Source: Bacteroidia bacterium
GTDB taxonomy: Bacteria; Bacteroidota; Bacteroidia; Flavobacteriales; Flavobacteriaceae
Assembly (NCBI GenBank): GCA_030425715.1
Contig: JAUIAA010000148.1
Location: 1 to 5,842 of the forward strand
Direction of reading: 5' to 3'
Length of the DNA: 5,842 nt
The first letter of the stretch is position 1; each line of letters opens with the position of its first letter. A program made the translations under genes and the position numbers. This document shows positions 3,519-5,842 of the stretch, piece after piece. The notes beneath the pieces were generated by a model. The model did not search any database and had not been told where the DNA came from. It worked only from the letters and a program-made list of their open reading frames with translations.

Positions 3519-5842
3519 ATGAGAAATATTTTAATCATTATTTTATTTTTAAGCATACAATTCGCTAGAGCCCAAAAAACTTACGATAAAATTAGCATCA
3601 CTTATGACAATGCTAGCATAACTGACGTGATAAAAAAAATTGAAGCTAGTTCTGATTATCGTTTTTTTTATGTAGAAGATTGGTTTAATGAAAATTACAG
3701 AATTTCTGGGCAGTACAACAATATCGCGCTACCAATTATTTTGGATGATGTGTTTGACCAAACCATTATCAATTATTATATAAATGATGACAAAAGTGTA
3801 ATTTTAACCCAAAACAATATTATTTACGATACGCTTCCTACTGATTTTTTTGGAAAAATGAAAAAAGAAGAATATCAAATTGAAGAAACCAATCCTGTAT
3901 TTATTACTCAAAACTCAAATACAAAAAAAAGAGGTATAGAAACTATCAGAATTGGTAAAGAAAATAAAAATGCTACCCAAAAAACATTTACTCTTTCTGG
4001 TAAAGTAGTAAATGCAACTACTAACGAATTCATCCCAAACCTCGTATTAACTATTCCATCTAAAAATATTAATGCAGTTACCGATTTAGATGGAAACTAT
4101 AGTTTGGAATTACCTGTGGGTGAAAATATGCTTGAATTAAAATCTTTAGGCATGTTAGACACCAAAAAGAAAGTTGTCATTTATAACAATGGTACTCATA
4201 ACTTTAGTATGGAAGAAAATCCTGAAATGCTAGATGAAGTTTTGATTGATGCGGATAAAGATGACAATATAAAGGAATCCATTGGTGGAATTACCAAAAT
4301 TCAGGTAAAAGATATCAAAACCATTCCCTTAGTATTAGGAGAGCGAGATGTATTAAAAGTGGCAACCACCCTACCTGGTATCTCTACTGCAGGTGAAGGA
4401 GCTGCAGGTTACAATGTAAGAGGGGGAAAAACAGATGAAAATTTAATGTTATTAGATAACGCGGTAATCTATAACCCAACACACTTTTTTGGACTTTTCT
4501 CTGCCCTAAATCCTTATACAACAGGAGATTTAGAAATATATAAGGGTAATATCCCTGCACAATATGGTGGTAGATTATCCTCTGTATTTGATATTACTAC
4601 CAAATCTGGAGATAATAAAAAATTTAAAGGGGAAGGTGCTATTGGACCTGTAACTAGTAATTTAACTTTAGAGATTCCAATAATAGAAGATAAAGCTTCG
4701 CTTATTGTTGGTGGTAGATCAACTTATTCAGACTGGCTATTAAAAGCTACTGGGGATGAGAAATTAGAAAATAGTGAGGCTTCATTTTATGATGCAGTTT
4801 TAAAATACAACCACCAATTTGATGATAATAACAACCTACAAGCAACAGCCTATTATAGTAAAGATAAATTTAGTATTTCATCCGATTCTTTGTATGGTTA
4901 TAGCAATGGGTTGATGTCATTAAAGTGGAACCATAAATTCAATGAAAGAAATCAAGCAAGTCTAATTTTTGCCCATAGTAATTATGATTTTAACATAGCG
5001 TACGACAGTAATGGAAATAATAATTTTGATTTTGCCTATAATGTTAAAGAAACAGAAGCTAAACTTTTAATGAAATATTTCTTAAATGAAAAGCATACAT
5101 TCGATTACGGAGTGTCTAGCAAATTATACAACAATCACCCAGGTAAAAAAACTCCCAAAGGGTCTTCTTCCATTGTGGATCCTTTTGAAGTTGATCAAGA
5201 AAGAGCATTAGAATCCGCAGTATTTATATCTGATAATTTTAATATCTCTAAAAAATTCTCCATTTATGCAGGATTAAGATACTCCTATTATGCCTATTTA
5301 GGTGAAACTGATCAAACAGTTTATGCAGATGGGTATCCTAAAAATGAAGGAACAGCAATTGATACATTGCACTTTGGAAAAAATGAAGTTGCTAAAAACT
5401 ATGGTGGGCCAGAAGTAAGGTTGTCTGCTAGATATTCTTTTACACCTAGTTTTTCAGTGAAAGCAAGTTATAATAATAATTATCAATTTATCCATACACT
5501 ATCCAATAACACAACCGCCTCCCCAACAGATACTTGGAAATTATCTGATTATAATATTAAGCCACAAACCGCTAACCAATATTCTCTTGGGCTATATAAA
5601 AACCTAGATGGAAATGTATATGAATTTAGCTTAGAAGGTTATTACAAGCAGTTAAAAAACACAGTAGATTATAAGGTTGGAGCTGAGCTATTATTAAATA
5701 ATTCCATCGAATCAGAAATTTTACAAGGAGATGGAAGAGCTTATGGTGTAGAGTTCCTGGTCAAGAAAAATAAAGGTAGATTAAATGGTTGGATTGGGTA
5801 TACTTACTCAAAATCACAAATAAAACTAGACAGTGAGTTTAG
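3519..5842 (+). CDS. TonB-dependent receptor with STN and carboxypeptidase-regulatory-like domains, 3' end outside window
   Basis: This is an outer-membrane TonB-dependent transporter; 774 codons are visible with no stop before the window end. The order is: signal peptide 1-18 (cleavage near RA-QK), STN domain about 24-100, a polar linker, carboxypeptidase-regulatory-like domain about 156-232 (LSGKVVNATTNEFIPN, DLDGNYSLELPVG), TonB-box-like LDEVLIDA (238-245), plug about 255-365 (LPGIST, YNVRGGKTDENLMLLDNAV, YKGNIPAQYGGRLSSVFDITTKSG), then beta-barrel strands to the end, including PTDTWKLSDYNIKPQTANQYSLG (about 669-691) and YGVEFLVKK (742-750). The STN domain is the contact point for FecR-type anti-sigma regulators in FecA-like receptors, though many Bacteroidota receptors carry STN without an adjacent regulator. 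The substrate cannot be read from the sequence. The start at 3519 is 16 bases after the preceding stop and begins with a clear signal peptide. Probably some 50-150 C-terminal residues are missing. From memory, receptors with this plug type are often followed by a DUF4249 lipoprotein gene. Confidence 0.93.
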   Translation, partial: MRNILIIILFLSIQFARAQKTYDKISITYDNASITDVIKKIEASSDYRFFYVEDWFNENYRISGQYNNIALPIILDDVFDQTIINYYINDDKSVILTQNNIIYDTLPTDFFGKMKKEEYQIEETNPVFITQNSNTKKRGIETIRIGKENKNATQKTFTLSGKVVNATTNEFIPNLVLTIPSKNINAVTDLDGNYSLELPVGENMLELKSLGMLDTKKKVVIYNNGTHNFSMEENPEMLDEVLIDADKDDNIKESIGGITKIQVKDIKTIPLVLGERDVLKVATTLPGISTAGEGAAGYNVRGGKTDENLMLLDNAVIYNPTHFFGLFSALNPYTTGDLEIYKGNIPAQYGGRLSSVFDITTKSGDNKKFKGEGAIGPVTSNLTLEIPIIEDKASLIVGGRSTYSDWLLKATGDEKLENSEASFYDAVLKYNHQFDDNNNLQATAYYSKDKFSISSDSLYGYSNGLMSLKWNHKFNERNQASLIFAHSNYDFNIAYDSNGNNNFDFAYNVKETEAKLLMKYFLNEKHTFDYGVSSKLYNNHPGKKTPKGSSSIVDPFEVDQERALESAVFISDNFNISKKFSIYAGLRYSYYAYLGETDQTVYADGYPKNEGTAIDTLHFGKNEVAKNYGGPEVRLSARYSFTPSFSVKASYNNNYQFIHTLSNNTTASPTDTWKLSDYNIKPQTANQYSLGLYKNLDGNVYEFSLEGYYKQLKNTVDYKVGAELLLNNSIESEILQGDGRAYGVEFLVKKNKGRLNGWIGYTYSKSQIKLDSEF

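Noticed and set aside
1..5842. CRISPR array, tRNA or rRNA gene, insertion sequence or integrase
   Set aside because: No regularly spaced repeats, tRNA/rRNA-like conserved sequence, transposase motifs or terminal inverted repeats were seen.

Overview
The window is AT-rich and reads like a chromosomal piece of a Bacteroidota member, most likely a flavobacterium. Four things point there: start codons lack Shine-Dalgarno sequences, promoter boxes fit the Bacteroidota pattern TTG / TAnnTTTG, there is a TonB-dependent receptor with STN and carboxypeptidase-regulatory-like domains, and there is a two-cluster ferredoxin beside a LuxC-type acyl-CoA reductase. The species cannot be named from the sequence alone.

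Left part (1-1030): a CAP/SCP-domain lipoprotein whose first codons lie before the window runs rightward. It meets, tail to tail with only 3 bases between the stop codons, a leftward gene for a small secreted protein of unknown function.

Middle (1042-2561): a leftward gene for a 2x[4Fe-4S] ferredoxin ends in a clear intrinsic terminator. It is divergent from a rightward gene for an acyl-CoA reductase of the LuxC family. The 61-base gap between them holds two good matches to the Bacteroidota -7 box in face-to-face overlap, so the two genes are probably expressed from mutually interfering promoters. A redox link between the two proteins is plausible but unproven.

Intergenic 2562-2776: no gene, but several repeats. 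These are a 12-bp tandem repeat just after the reductase stop, a 14-bp palindromic sequence present twice 101 bp apart, and a long dyad just before the next gene.

Right part (2777-5842): a probable two-gene operon with a 16-base gap. The first gene encodes an unrecognised 241-residue secreted protein. The second encodes a large outer-membrane TonB-dependent receptor (signal peptide, STN domain, carboxypeptidase-regulatory-like domain, plug, barrel) that runs off the window end. It is open for 774 codons from position 3519. The STN domain is the part that talks to FecR-type anti-sigma factors in signalling transducers, but no FecR or sigma-factor gene is visible here. The least described unit in the window is this secreted protein plus receptor pair. 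Nothing seen amounts to a clearly new defence, mobile or catalytic system.
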